Positions 35,079-47,039 of a stretch of 64,000 nt of DNA are shown here, piece by piece; within the stretch, counting starts at the first letter, position 1; the number at the start of each line of letters is the position of its first letter. The stretch lies in the NCBI RefSeq assembly GCF_000165425.1, contig NW_001799122.1:443454-507453 (forward strand), read 5' to 3'. Origin of the DNA: Paramecium tetraurelia (taxonomy: Eukaryota; Ciliophora; Oligohymenophorea; Peniculida; Parameciidae). The position numbers and the translations under genes are program-made. The notes beneath the pieces are model-generated. The model had not been told where the DNA came from. It did no database searches and saw nothing but the letters and a program-made list of their open reading frames with translations.

Positions 35079-35478
35079 TTAATAATTTATAAAAATATCA
35101 TGCAACCAATCATTTTTATACATAAAAAAAATAAAAATCTTAGAAAAAGAAGTTTATTCTAAGTAAAGATATAATAAAATATATTTTCATAATCTCCAAT
35201 AAATTAAGAATTATTTCTATAATTTATTAAGATTTATCATGTGTTCTATAAGTATTTATAATTTTCATAAATCTTACTAAACAAAGAAAAATAAAGTGAT
35301 ATGATATAGAAATTATAATTGTGATCACTTTCTTCGAAATCATTTTATTATTGTCAGGGATTGATTCAAAATAGTATAATATTTTTCTTCTAATTTATAT
35401 AGGTTAATTAGTTTTGAGTTTCTTATTTTGTGATGAAAATTAATTAGATAAATAATTTGCATCAATAGTTGTGAACTG
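35079..35478. other. Intergenic interval
   Basis: About 400 bp, AT-rich, between same-strand genes. No convincing frame or structure. Confidence 0.45.
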
Positions 35479-36684
35479 ATGATTGCTCCTGAAATTTTAT
35501 CCGATAAGGTATTAAATATGATAATATCATGCTAGCCAGAAGACCAATATTAGAGACTAGAGAAAGCTGTATATTAATTCATGTATAATTTATATAGATG
35601 ATTGAATTGTTCAAATATGATAATTTACTTAACAATGAATACCTGGTTAGAAAATTCGAGACTGATATTTTAAAACCCGATTGGTATTTGCTATAATATG
35701 TTGTTGTGTAAAGAGAGAATTCAATTAAAAGTCAATATGTATAAAATGAATTGAATACTCGCAAGAAATATCATTTAATTTTAACAGATGTATAAAAGAG
35801 ATATTAAAATTTTAGATTTTAAATAAATATAACAAATAATTATGGAATTTTGATCATCAAATGTTAATCATTCGTCCTTACTTTCCAACAGAGAGAAAGA
35901 GAATATAAATAAAAATACCAGTTTTGAATGTAGCTCTCATTAAAGAAACACTGTAAAAATCTGGCTTCACAAAAGAGGAATTAATTTATGAAGAAGACAT
36001 TTATTAAGCTGATAAAACATATGTAAAATTAATAGTAACATCTTAAACTGAAAATTATGCAATAGGCATTTTTGATTTTTTGATGTCAAAAAAGGCAGAA
36101 CTTCAAATTGATTCAGTTATTATGTAAAATGTTGATTACTTGGATGAATTTCATAAATAAATTAATGCTAAAAAATGCTCAATGATGACCAAGAAGATCG
36201 AACAATAAGACAATGATTAATAGGGATATAAGAGAAATGATTAATATGAAGAATAAGATAAAGAATTCGATAGGTCTTATCAAAAATCTAGAGCAAGAGG
36301 CAATAGACAAAGAGGAGGAGGAAATTATGGATATTATAGAAATGATAAAGATGATGACAGACATGAAGAGAAATATCACAATAGGGAGAAGGGAGATAGG
36401 AATGAAAGAGGAAATGATAGAAATGATAGAAATGACAGAGGTGGAAAAGATAAAGATAGAAGAGGAGGTTAAAGAGATAGAGGAAATAATGTATTTAATT
36501 TAAGTTATCTTAGTAATATGTGTAAAAAAATGATGTTCACCATTAATAATAATAGTAATAACCATAATAATAATATTAATTAATACCTAAGGCAGTATTA
36601 TAGAAGACACCAAAATAAAATATAAAACCAAATGCTTTGAATGCAAATGATTTCCCTGCTCTAGATTCTGAATAAAAGAGCTGA
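35479..36684 (+). CDS. La-motif-like RNA-binding protein with Arg/Gly/Asp/Asn-rich tail
   Basis: 366 aa after four introns (27, 29, 26, 23 nt), exact frame. Near the N-terminus RLEKAMIELFKYDNLLNNEYL resembles the start of the La motif, which binds RNA 3' ends. A mixed alpha/beta region follows (MLIIRPYFPTERKRIQIKIP…). From about residue 230 comes a long R/G/N/D-rich stretch (RARGNRQRGGG, ERGNDRNDRNDRGGKDKD) typical of RNA-binding tails. A short Gln run and the motif NALNANDFPAL close the protein; DFPAL-like endings occur in translation-associated proteins. The identification as a LARP is tentative. Confidence 0.6.
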
Positions 36685-36774
36685 GTTATATGAGTAATAA
36701 CTCTATAAAATTATTTTATTATTCAACGTAATTTTTCTTTTTTTAACATCTCATTTTTTTAATAATTTAATATT

Positions 36775-37802
36775 ATGAATCATAGAAAGAGTTTATCACC
36801 GTTTAGTGAAAAAGTGAGAGTTATTTAATTTACTTGTTTAAGATTGGAGTTCCTTTACCCATTAGTTAGTGAACCCCTAAAAGTGATAGTGTGTGAAAAA
36901 CATACCTTCATTGCTAAACCTTAAGATCAAAGATGTGCAATTGTTAACTAAGTACAAGATAACAAATTATCAGACATAAGCTATTGAAGTTTTTAATCAT
37001 AAAATCAAAATTGAAATCTAAAACTTAGGGACCTCGCAATTAGACTTGAATACTTACTAGGCCTTTTCATTGGAAAAAGTTCCAATTTATGATAGAAAAA
37101 ATCAGAAACAATTGATTGGATTCCTATGTTTTAAGATAGATGAAACATCGAAAAAGAGCACTCCAAATACTAGCATTTAAAACTCAAGAGAACAATCATT
37201 AAGTAATTCAATAAATTAAAATAGATTTTGGTTCAAATTTATTTACCATTGCATTTAGTGATTAATCACAACAATAAAATTCTAAGTAACAAAATTCAAT
37301 TTAAAAGTATTCTAATGAAGAAATAAAGAGAAATATTGACTAAATCGCTCAAATTTATGAAGAAATGAGCAGAGAATAAAATTAATTACTATAATAGGAC
37401 CTAAAATTAAAGAAACTGGACAATGAAATTAAAGATTTGAATTAGTAGTTAAAATCCTTGCATGATTAAGAGCATCACTTAGATTTATAATTTAAAAAAT
37501 TATAAACTCAATCTCCATAATTATAAATGTTGATTAATCAAAAAATACAATAACAATACTCAATCCTAACTTTTAAGAAGAAATAAGAAAATCCAATTTA
37601 AAAATAATCGCCCTCATAAATAATTAGAACTGAGCAAACTAGTCAAAGATAGAAGAAAACTAATGTTCTTCCGTAATAAGTAACAATTAGTTTAATTGAA
37701 TAAGAAAAGTTTATGAAAAAATAAAATAAAGAGCCTGAAATTCCAGTTAATATGTCTATACCCTTTTCTTTTAATGAATATTTTAGTTTATTCAAAAATT
37801 GA
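36775..37802 (+). CDS. C2-like domain plus coiled-coil protein
   Basis: 325 aa after two introns (22 and 28 nt), exact frame. The first 130 residues have beta-strand-like pattern (VRVIQFTCLRLEFLY, KIEIQNLGTSQLDLNTY, QKQLIGFLCFKID) resembling an N-terminal C2-type membrane- or protein-binding domain. A Ser/Asn linker, then a coiled coil (IAQIYEEMSREQNQLLQQDL, KLKKLDNEIKDLNQQLKSLH), then a Gln/Lys-rich tail. The C2 assignment is weak. The second intron begins GTT. Head-to-tail with the La-like gene, 90 bp apart. Confidence 0.55.
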
Positions 37803-37904
37803 TTCTACTTTAAATCATTAATGTATTATTTCTACTATTAAATATGAATAATAAAGGCTTAACACATTGGAATATTAAAATATTATACTACTATTAATAT
37901 AGCC

Positions 37905-38513
37905 TCATGCACCAATAGCCAATTTGGATCTAGCAGCCTATTTTCTTGATTAACGAGCAACAACTTTATTATTTGCTTCTTTCTTAACATTTTCATCTTT
38001 CTCAGCAGCCCAGATTTCAACGTGAGCATTAGATGATAAGAATGCTATTAAAATAAATCATAAAGATTACGATTAATTCTTCCGTGTGCTCTGTATGTTC
38101 TACGTCTACCCTTTTAAGCTCTATTGACTTAAACATGATTGATAATCAATTTATCATTAGTCAAGTTCTTGACTTAAGCATTAGCAGCCAAATTTTACAA
38201 GAGTGATAAAACAATTCTCACACTCTTTTCAGGCCATCTACCTGTAATTAATTTATTATGAATCTATACCTTATGATCTGCCGAATTCTTTGGCTTAACC
38301 TGTTCTGCCTACACCTCCATTAAATCTGGTGAATGGAACACATCTATTATGTTATAAGACATCTTGTAAATATTTGAGTGCTTAAGCAAGGGTTTATCCT
38401 TTAAGTGCTTTAGCTACTTCATATGTATTCTTAAAGTGAGTTCTTAAATCACTTGCCCTAGCCTTAGCGGACTTTTTAGCAACTGCTGGCTCTCTAGCAT
38501 ATTATTTGCCCAT
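37905..38513 (-). CDS. RPL17: Ribosomal protein uL22 (eukaryotic RPL17)
   Basis: About 184 aa after two introns (38242-38269 and 38045-38070). Starts [19 protein letters not shown]. Diagnostic blocks: [84 protein letters not shown] and AHGRIN, the loop that lines the exit tunnel. The C-terminus carries [17 protein letters not shown] and a basic end. A component of the cytosolic large ribosomal subunit. Confidence 0.95.
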
Positions 38514-38754
38514 TGAATCCTTTTTTAATTAATTAAATTTGTTTTTTCAAATTCATTATTAAATGGAAATATGATAAATAATTTTATTGTTAAAATAATG
38601 ATAGGATGGACTTTTTACACAGAGATTTAACCAATATATTATCAATCAAATGATAATAAATTGGATAAACCATTTCATGAATTTCAAAAGAGAGAGATTA
38701 ATACTTGTTATTAATTTTTCTAATGAATAGTTATATAACAATAGTTCATATTAG

Positions 38755-39776
38755 TCATTAAATTTTTTTATTAGATTATCTATTTTTCTCATGATAATCC
38801 TTGGTTTCATCTGATGTTAAATTTGTAATAGACTTTTCAGTAGTTTTATCCTTTTAGCTACTCATATAAGAATCATAATTTAAAGAATATTGAATGCTTT
38901 CCAAATTTTGATGCGTGATTAGAAAACTAGTTTAACAGGCAATATTCAGTTAATCTATAGATTAAGATTTCTTTCTTGATTCTAAACATCCTTTTCGATT
39001 ATCTTCTTATTCTACAATTGAATTTTCGTTTCTTGTTTCACTTCTTTATAGTCTTTCTATAACTTTATTTTATTTCTAGATGGGCGAGCAACCCTTTCTT
39101 TACTATTTTGAAGTTGAATTTTAACTCATTTTACTAAATGACTTTTATATTGATGGCAAAATGAGACTATTATCATTTGACACCAAAGAATTACAGAATT
39201 TGTTGCATAGTTATTACTCTTTTGTTTTAGCACTAAGTTAATATATGAATTATACCTCTGTATTTCTTCTATTAATTCTTTTTCTTATTTTTTTAATTTA
39301 CTTATTTCGAACATCTTTTTATTAACAATTAGTCTATTCATTTCCATTTCTTATAATTATCTTTCCCTAACTTCCTTTATTTTTTTTTCTTAATATTATT
39401 CTCTTCTTTTGGTTACTTCTGAATTAAATTCTTCTATCAATTTTACTCTCATTTTTTTCTGTTAGATTTCCTACATTTTTGATTATTATAATTGGGTTTC
39501 TGTTTTTAGCCTTTCATTTCTAAGATAAATTCCTTCTTTCTCCACAATTGGCTTGAATTGCTCAATTACCTGTTTTCTATCTAATCCCAGTTATTCTTAT
39601 AATTATGTTATTGGTGACTTCTAGAATTTAGGAGAAATCTATCTCAGATCCTTTAATTTCGTCTATAAAAGAAAATTCTTTTAATCAATGTCTCTTAATT
39701 AAAATTTCAAAGAATTAACTCTTTTTTTGACTTAATCATATTCTTGAGTAACTTAAACAAAACCTTGCTTATTCAT
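38755..39776 (-). CDS. Coiled-coil protein
   Basis: 332 aa after one 23-nt intron, exact frame. Residues 1-190 are nearly continuous coiled coil rich in Lys, Glu and Gln (YDQVKKRVNSLKFQLRDID, KKIKEVRERQLQEMEMNRL, SKLKKQEKELIEEIQ). The C-terminal 130 residues are Ser/Asn/Lys-rich and probably disordered. The layout suggests a ciliary or cytoskeletal component, without a family match. The start MNKQGF is the first ATG in the frame. Confidence 0.6.
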
Positions 39777-40237
39777 ATTTAATAATAAAAATAAACAAAT
39801 GAGATGTTATAAATTCTAATTTCTAATTTTGTATTTTTTCTCGATTATGATTAATTCTAATGTCTAGTAGATTCTGCATAAATAAATTAGTTTTTATTAA
39901 ATTAGAAAAATTTCCTAAGTTGCTAATTATTTCTAATTTAATCTGTTATAATTTAATTCATAAATTGTTTAGAATTTTTTATATCCTTGTTGTCTTCAAT
40001 ATTATATAGTTCTTGGTAATAACATTTTGGTAAACAGAAATATCTTCTGTGTTAATCCTACAACGTTGCAATTTTATTTTTGGAACACTTTTTGAGAATT
40101 GTATTTTTGAGATGTTCAATCTTAGTTTATTTAAGAATACTTTGGTTAAATATAATATGTAAAATTAATAGGTTATATAAATTATTTAAGGAATACCAAA
40201 ATTTATGAAAAGCTTATCAATATAGAATATGAAACAA
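39777..40237. other. Intergenic interval
   Basis: About 460 bp between same-strand genes. AT-rich with no convincing coding frame on either strand. Confidence 0.45.
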
Positions 40238-41260
40238 TCACACGAATAGCCCTTTTTATCGACTTTGGAACTTTTTAAAATTATTTAAAAGTTTTTCTTC
40301 CTGATTTTGGGATTATTAATTATTTGCCTGAGAATGCTCCTTACTTTTAAGGAGGTATCTATTAGAAACAAAATCCTTAAGCTTTTGATTTTATTCTCCA
40401 ATATTTATTCCTTTTCTACTTAATGATCTTTAAAAAGTAGCCAGCTTTTAATCTGTATTAATACCTCTAATTTATATTGAACCAAATCCATTTTATTTAT
40501 GATTTATCTTATCATATTCTTTATCAAATTTGACCATATGATAGCCTATATTCTGACATAACTATTTTATCTCTTGTGCTTACACATCATCCTTTATATC
40601 TTTCAAATTCATTGAAATAATAGTTATATTGTTATCTTCCATTTAGATACATGATTTTGGATTAGTATTGTGTTAGGATGGACTCTATGATCTTTAAGGG
40701 TAATTCATCATGCGTCTTTTCAATTCTGAAATGTGTTGTTTACTTTCATCATTTTATGCTTTGGGTCTCGACTTAACATTCTCTGTTTTATTTAATCGCA
40801 TTAATTCTTGTTAATGTATTGAATAGTTTTCCTTTTCGCCCTTTGAGAAATTTATTTATTTGGTTGATTGTCTTTCCTAAGATTTGGATTCCTTTGATGA
40901 GAGCACTTAATTATCGTCTTGTAGCGTTAATTTATTAGGATTGATTATTTTTTCCTTTGTAGATTGCACTACATGTTAACTTTTGATAATTTCATTAAAA
41001 TCATAGTATGGTCTTTAATTTATGACTTTAGCAAAGTTATCTCCACCTAAAATAGAGGATGTATTCCTTTAATTTTTTTTAGCATGTTTTACTTCATTAC
41101 TAGTAGTTTAGCAATTTATTGTGATATCGGTCTTGGAATTAAATTGTTGAGTGTCCCAAGCCAACAACTTTGTAGTATTTGAAATAGATCTTGGCCTCAC
41201 TTATTTTGGTTAATCTTAATAAATAGGATTAATCACTCTTCTTGAGTCTTAATATTGCAT
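40238..41260 (-). CDS. Basic disordered unknown protein
   Basis: Intron-less frame of 340 aa starting MQYQDSRRVINPIYQD. It is Lys/Gln/Ser/Asn-rich, with a possible structured centre (ITIISMNLKDIKDDVQAQEI, QNIGYHMVKFDKEYDK, NGFGSIQIRGINTD) that has alternating strand/helix character. Several basic Ser/Pro sites (KSRPKAQ, PQRSQSPSQ) suggest phosphorylation. No domain recognised. Gap to mtIF3 is 135 bp. Confidence 0.55.
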
Positions 41261-41395
41261 TAATATATTCAGTTAAAATTATCATTAATTTATGTTTATA
41301 AAAGTTGTTGTAATTCATAATAATAATAAAATTAATGTAACATATAAATTACTATCATTTTCTTCTTTAAGACCACTCGATCATTTTATACAACT

Positions 41396-42382
41396 TCACA
41401 TATTTTGATAAATTGCCATCCCTTAAAAAGCATGCTAATCCTTATATTAAATGAATTTACATTAGTTATTAGTTGAAACATCTTGAAGTTAGAAATCGAG
41501 TTCATCATCTTCCATCAACTCCTCCAATTTGGTTTTCTTGGTCTCCTTAGTTTCAACTTTCTTATCTTTTTCAGTCTGTTGCACTCTAAAGAAATCAGCA
41601 AGATCTTATTCATCCTCTGTCTTCTCCCTGAATATAAGCATGAATAATACTAAAGACTTCTGGAATAATATTGGTTGATTAATCTCTCGATTTTTATCTA
41701 GGCTAAATCTAAGTTCAATTCAGTCTTTTCGATTGCTTCAAATTCAATATCCAATTAGACTTATTCTTATTGTTCTTTCTTTTTATCAAATTATTCCTTT
41801 TCTTTATAATCCTTGGTTTTCACGTCTCCTATGGGAATCATAAAGGATTAGCACAAATCTTTTAACTATACAAATAATCATCAATTTTACAGTATATAAA
41901 ATGCTCTTAGCCTGGATTGCTGTTTCAATTGGACATACAATGGTGACTCTAAGATTATTTTATTTTTTTATCAAATCTTTAGCTTAATTAACCTTCAATT
42001 TCAAATCTTACATTGTGATAGTGTGACTTAATTTAAAATGTTGATCATTCAATTTTTATTATTCCTTAATCTTTACAATGTCATTCATGAATTTAGATGC
42101 AAGTTCATCAGAGTAATCACACACTTTGCATAAAGCAGGCTTAATTTCTTGATTGATCATGATTAAGTCTTAGCCCAATTTATCTGCCTTTTTCCTAGCC
42201 TCTTCACATGCAAAAACACCAATCAATTTATTTTAGGAATCCAACAATCTAACATCACCAAAGAAATTGATGTCTTCATTTGCTAAACTAGGTTTAATCT
42301 TGAGTAAAGTAGAAACTTTATTTATGATGTTGGCATTAAATTTGTACTTTCCAAAACAATATCCAGGCACCTTTCTAAACAT
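41396..42382 (-). CDS. Mitochondrial translation initiation factor IF-3
   Basis: 312 aa after two introns (25 and 23 nt), exact frame. Starts MFRKVPGYCFGKYKFNAN, a plausible presequence. The IF-3 N-domain signature follows: NEDINFFGDVRLLDSQNK, GVFACEEARKKADKLGQDL, IMINQEIKPALCKVCDY. The C-domain shows LSHTITMQDLKLKVNQAKDL and LRVTIVCPIETA. A Lys/Glu-rich C-terminal extension ends in an acidic EELMEDDELDF patch before a short tail. The factor binds the small mitoribosomal subunit and keeps subunits apart during initiation. Confidence 0.85.
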
Positions 42383-42773
42383 AATTTAATTATATTATTT
42401 CTTAAAATGTTAAACACTATTGAGATTCTCTTCTTAATCGATATAATATATTCATTCAATTATTTTGTAAAAGTGAATAATATTTTATATCCATTGATAG
42501 CTGTGGATTAAAAAAAAGAAAATATCCCTTTGGGATTTGATGCATATAAATATATATTTAATATTAGTTCAGCTATCGTATTGAATTCATTGAATTTCAT
42601 ACTGACGTGTAAAATTTCATCATTAATTAAAACTTAATTTTATTATTAAAAAGAAGTGAGAAAGTTTTTTTGAATTTAAATGATGAATTTAGAGCTACTT
42701 TTTCTAATTTTAATTTGATTTGATTTTATATATAGATATAAATTATATTTTGTATTTTTGAATAATATTACTC
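42383..42773. other. Divergent promoter interval with nested inverted repeats
   Basis: About 390 bp between the divergent mtIF3 and ODAD1-like genes. It must hold both promoters. The only structured signal is the inverted repeat at 42496-42577; the rest is AT-rich. Confidence 0.45.
42496..42577. repeat. Inverted repeat GATAGCTG…CAGCTATC with inner hairpin
   Basis: GATAGCTG at 42496-42503 pairs exactly with CAGCTATC at 42570-42577. Between them ATCCC-TTT-GGGAT (42524-42536) forms a perfect 5-bp stem with a 3-nt loop. Nested stems of this kind are unusual in DNA this AT-rich. Could be a small structured RNA or a regulatory element. Confidence 0.5.
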
Positions 42774-44665
42774 ATGTAACCAACAGAAGTACATTTTATG
42801 CTATAACTCAAGGAAACTCAAGTATTAAGTACATCTCCCAGAATGAAAACAGATCGCTTTGTCAGCACACAAGCTGTTGCCATGAGATCCATTCAAAAAG
42901 CGATTAAGTAATTTTGAGATTCATACTAGAAAACAAGACTTGTCTTTTATTCTTGGTTCCTTTAATAATTATTAAGGGGGATCATAGCAATAAAACGAAA
43001 GCGTAAGTAACTTATTGATTTTTAGTTATAACTGTTTTAAATGGAAGAAAAGGAAGTACATTTAAAATTAGGAGAGCTCAGGAAAGAATTTGATACATAT
43101 CATACGACGTCGATTAATAAGGAAAAGGAGATAACTCAATTCAAAGTAGGATGAGTGATTATACTTTAGGATCAACTGTTAAAATTGAACTTGGAAGAAT
43201 CAGAGTTAATAAATAATACATCAGATTTAACAAAAGAATTGGAATGCTCTAAAACTGATTATGTGTAAGCCAAACAAAGATTTGAGGAAAGCCAAATGAG
43301 TGAAAAATCCTACAACCACATTATAAATAGATTAAAGCATGATGTCCTATGTTTTAGAAAGAAGTTAAATGAGATGGTCGACGTATTTGAAAAGAAGAAA
43401 ACTGAAGCCAATTAAGCCAGTGCAAAATAATGGGAATCAATACAACTAAATCAAATGACTAGAAAGTTATGTGATGAAATGATGAATGTATTTAGAGATT
43501 TTATTAAAATAGAATATTGAAATTGAAAAGAATAATAGACAAAGACAAATAGCATAATACAACAAGCAAATTAAGGCGTAATTAATAGCGAAAGAGAAGA
43601 GAGATGAAAGAATGATTAAGTAAAGAGAAATAGCAGAACATGCCAGTAATGATAAGGATGCAAGTGAAGTAACCGATTATAGAAATATTTTGTATAGAAA
43701 AAGTGGAGAAAACTGTTGTTAGTACATAAAGTAGTCCACTCCTTATTGAAAAATAAAATGGAGAAGGAAATGGAAAAATTCTAAGTTGTAGAAACAGCAT
43801 TCTAAGAAATTAAGACAGCCACAGGAATATCAGAGGCCTAAGAAATAGTTTAAAAATTTTTAACCAAAGAATCTACATATGGTTCACTTTTGGGAACTAT
43901 TGCAGAGAATGAATAGAAAATAGAACTATTGAAAAAGGGTAAAGAAGATCTAAGGTAGAATTACTCTAAATTTTAGAAAAAAATTATAATAATTAAAAGA
44001 TAGTTTGTAAATTATGGAGATTGATGCAAAACCTCCAAAGAAAGGAATAGATTCAGAAATATATAAATAATTTTATAGTATTGATGATAGAGCAAAAAAG
44101 GCAGAAATAATGAAATAAAAATTGTATGTTTGGAGTATTAAGATGCTTGGCAAAATAGAGAAAGCATCTATGTAGTTTTTAGATGAGAGAACAAACTATT
44201 ATCATATTTATCCAAGAGGCAAGGATGTTGAATTATTTGAACAACTTCAAAAGTTAATCTATGAAGATGTAGATTAAGCTAGGCCTGAAGTAATTCAAAG
44301 TATTATAGAATTAGGAAATATTATAAATAATTGGGGAAGTTAATAGGTCAAATATTAGAAATGATACGTTGAAGGAGGAATATCAAAAAAAGAACGTTAG
44401 AATTAAATATAAAAAATTAACTTAAAGAGAAGCTCTTAAAAGGACTAAATCAATGGATTCCAAAGCTGATTTAAGTAATAGAAGTTTTAGTTAATTTGGA
44501 TAATCGAGTGATTCAAGTGCAGAACAATCATATTATGAATCAGAATCAGAAGGAAATACTATAGATGAAAATAGTGAGAAGAACCATTTTAATTATTTAA
44601 GGGATGAGGCAAAATAAGTTAAAAAAACAAAGAAGAAGGATGATGGATCAGATGGGAAGAAATGA
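42774..44665 (+). CDS. Outer dynein arm docking complex protein, ODAD1/CCDC114-like
   Basis: 573 aa after seven introns (22, 23, 24, 25, 29, 22, 25 nt), exact frame. After a short basic N-terminus the protein is coiled coil for about 330 residues (LKLGELRKEFDTY…, LLKLNLEESELINNTSDLTK…). The block VVETAFQEIKTATGISEAQE and IVQKFL…LLGTIAENEQKIELLKK matches the conserved centre of CCDC114/CCDC63/DC2 docking proteins, which anchor outer dynein arms to axonemal doublets. The C-terminal 60 residues are Ser/Asp/Glu-rich. A ciliate needs such a factor for beating. The exact paralogue cannot be settled by eye. Confidence 0.75.
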
Positions 44666-44714
44666 TAAAGGCATTATTTAATCAATTATATAAAATTAAT
44701 TTTTGAGTTATTAA

Positions 44715-46125
44715 ATGAATCACTAAAAGGAGAGTGAATATGAGGATGTAATTAGATTTGTATTTATATGTAGTCTGATAGAAGTCAATAAAGTTAATCA
44801 ATTTAACAGAAAAATAATGAAAGAAAATTCAGAAAAATTGAAAAGTTATAATCTCTAATCAATAAACCATTTTATTTATTGACTTAGGAAGAAATTAACA
44901 AAAGGAGAATACTATCCAAAGTATCTGATCTTATGGTTAAAACCACTAATGCATCCTAATTTCTATAACCAATTAATCAATAGAAAAGTAGTGATCATAA
45001 GTTTTAGCTTAACATTAATCATCTCCAAAATACTTCAATTCCTAAAATACCACCAACTATAGCAGATTCTGAGAAAGATTATGTTGATTATTTGATGATG
45101 AAAAAGTGTAATCCTATAAATATATAGAACTTATAGAAAAGTAAGAGGAATAGTTGAGAAAATAAGTGACTAAAAAATAAAACTTAAAAGAAAACTATGA
45201 TTAATTATGGCAATAACAAGAAGATATATCAGATAAAGAAATATAAGATCCCTTTAATGTTAGTAAAGCATTGAATATAGTGCATAAGAAGGAACTTTAG
45301 AAATCGGATGAGAGAATTTATTTTGATAAGAACTCATCCTCTGTCTAAAGCAATTCGAACTTTCAATCTTTAACTAATTCTAGGTTAATTCTTATGTAAG
45401 ATCAAGATATAAATGAAACTGAAGTATATTAATCCTTTAATTTAGTTTAGAGAACAATAAGCAAGGAGAACTCTCAAAAAAATGAAAACCAGAAAGGTTA
45501 TAAATATTGTTTAAAAGGCTACCAAAAAAATTTATAATAAGAAAGAAGAGTAAATTTAGAAGGAGTTAATTATGCATTAAGTTTATAAACAAATGAGTAA
45601 AGACAAAAAAAAGGAAAGCATAAAATCAATAGATAGTGTTTTTAGAAATTGTACTAATTTTTGATTAACTTATTAGCTTAAAGTGAATAAACTTTATTAT
45701 AATCCTAGAATCATTAAAAAATGATTACAAATAAATTACTGAGTGAAAAAACATTTTTTTAGCCAAAGAAATTAAGTGAAATTAGACCAATTTAAAGTAG
45801 GGTTCAATTAAGTCACATTATCTAAAAATAAGACTCTAGAATTGATGATACACCTCCTAAATTTCAAAGTAGAAATATAAGTCTCATTAATGATAAAATT
45901 GCTAATTTAGTATCGCAGATTGATTAAATCTAACAAAAGGAAATTGATTAAATGACCTTTATAAAATAACTAGAAAATGAGCAAGATCTATATCAGACTT
46001 ATAGGTAGTCTCTTTAACCAGATTAAATTTAAGATACATTAAAATCACTCTTAGGTCCAAGTAACAATAATTATCGAAAACCTTTTAAGTTTAGTAATAA
46101 AAAATTTTTTAATCAGGTTTTATGA
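44715..46125 (+). CDS. Unknown Gln/Lys/Ser-rich, partly coiled-coil protein
   Basis: 454 aa after two introns (26 and 20 nt), exact frame. N-terminal Ser/Gln region, a helical segment (FRKIEKLQSLINKPFYLLTQ, EEINKRRILSKVSDLMVKT), an acidic block near SEKDYVDYLMMKK, and a C-terminal coiled coil (LINDKIANLVSQIDQIQQKE). No catalytic motif. It lies 49 bp behind the ODAD1-like gene; a ciliary role is a neighbour-based guess only. Confidence 0.5.
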
Positions 46126-46464
46126 AATTTTATTCGTAGATTTTAAATATTAACATAATTATTATATTATAATATTAATCCTAGGCTAATAATGATGATT
46201 TAAGGTAATTGAATTAGTAAGGCATCTTGGATTAATTTTTGAATATTTGAAATCTAATTTTACTCATATATCAATAGGTTATATAAAGTAAAAAGGAGTT
46301 ATCGTATTATGTTTAGAGAATTAATAGAATATTTTAAGATGATCAATTGAAAAAGAAAGGATTTTAAAACAATTAATAACTTTGATTTTTGAAGAAAATT
46401 TTATCTTTATATTTTGTTCTAAAAGTTTACATAATTAAGCCAAGGTAGAATCTTCATAAATATT
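46126..46464. other. Convergent intergenic interval
   Basis: About 340 bp, AT-rich, between the ends of two convergent genes. Nothing recognised. Confidence 0.45.
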
Positions 46465-47004
46465 TCATGACATTATAAGTAAATTAACTAAATCATCAGT
46501 TTTGATAAATCCATTGTGTTATTAGGTGATTTCAGAGACAACCGTATCGAATTCTGTTAAATTTAAAACATCTCCAATTTTAGTAATGATTGATTTTATT
46601 TCTTTGACATCAATATACCCAGATTTGTTTTTTTCAAATATTTTTAAAGCATTAATAATTACTTATTTATTTGGCTTGCGATTTCTTACATTATAACAAG
46701 CTGTTATAAACTATTCAAAATTTAAAATTGATGTTTTTTTGGGATCTAAATAATTTCCTAATTCTCTAATTTCAATTGTCGTAACCAGGTATCCAATGGC
46801 TCTCAAAGCAAACCCTAAATCTTCACGCTAAATTGTTTTATTTCCACTTTTATCAAAATAAACAAACATATCCATTATTTATTTGAGTTCCTGAGGTGTA
46901 AATGCCTTTTTTGCAGTTTCAGCATCAACTTTGTTAAATTTTAAATATGGAGTAGATAATTTACCTCCTCTTGAGAAATGAGCAAAGTTATTTTATGTTT
47001 ACAT
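46465..47004 (-). CDS. EF-hand calcium-binding protein (calmodulin/centrin-like)
   Basis: Intron-less frame of 179 aa with calmodulin-family layout. The first EF loop reads FDKSGNKTIQREDL, with Asp, Ser, Asn and a C-terminal acidic residue at loop positions expected to bind calcium. The third loop FEKNKSGYIDVKEI is imperfect, with Glu at loop position 1. The second (LDPKKTSILNFEQF) and fourth (TQQHNGFIKTDDL) are degenerate, so it probably binds one or two calcium ions. The N-terminal 45 residues are extra. It is divergent from the IQ-motif gene with 35 bp between starts; EF-hand proteins of this kind often bind IQ motifs, a suggestive pairing. Confidence 0.8.
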
Positions 47005-47039
47005 AAAATAAATTAATTATTGCTTATTTTCTCACTAAA

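Noticed and set aside
36179-36503. Lys/Glu/Met-rich plus ORF and Ile/Ser-rich minus ORF
   Set aside because: Shadows of the R/G/D/N-rich tail of the La-like gene, which is in a different plus frame.
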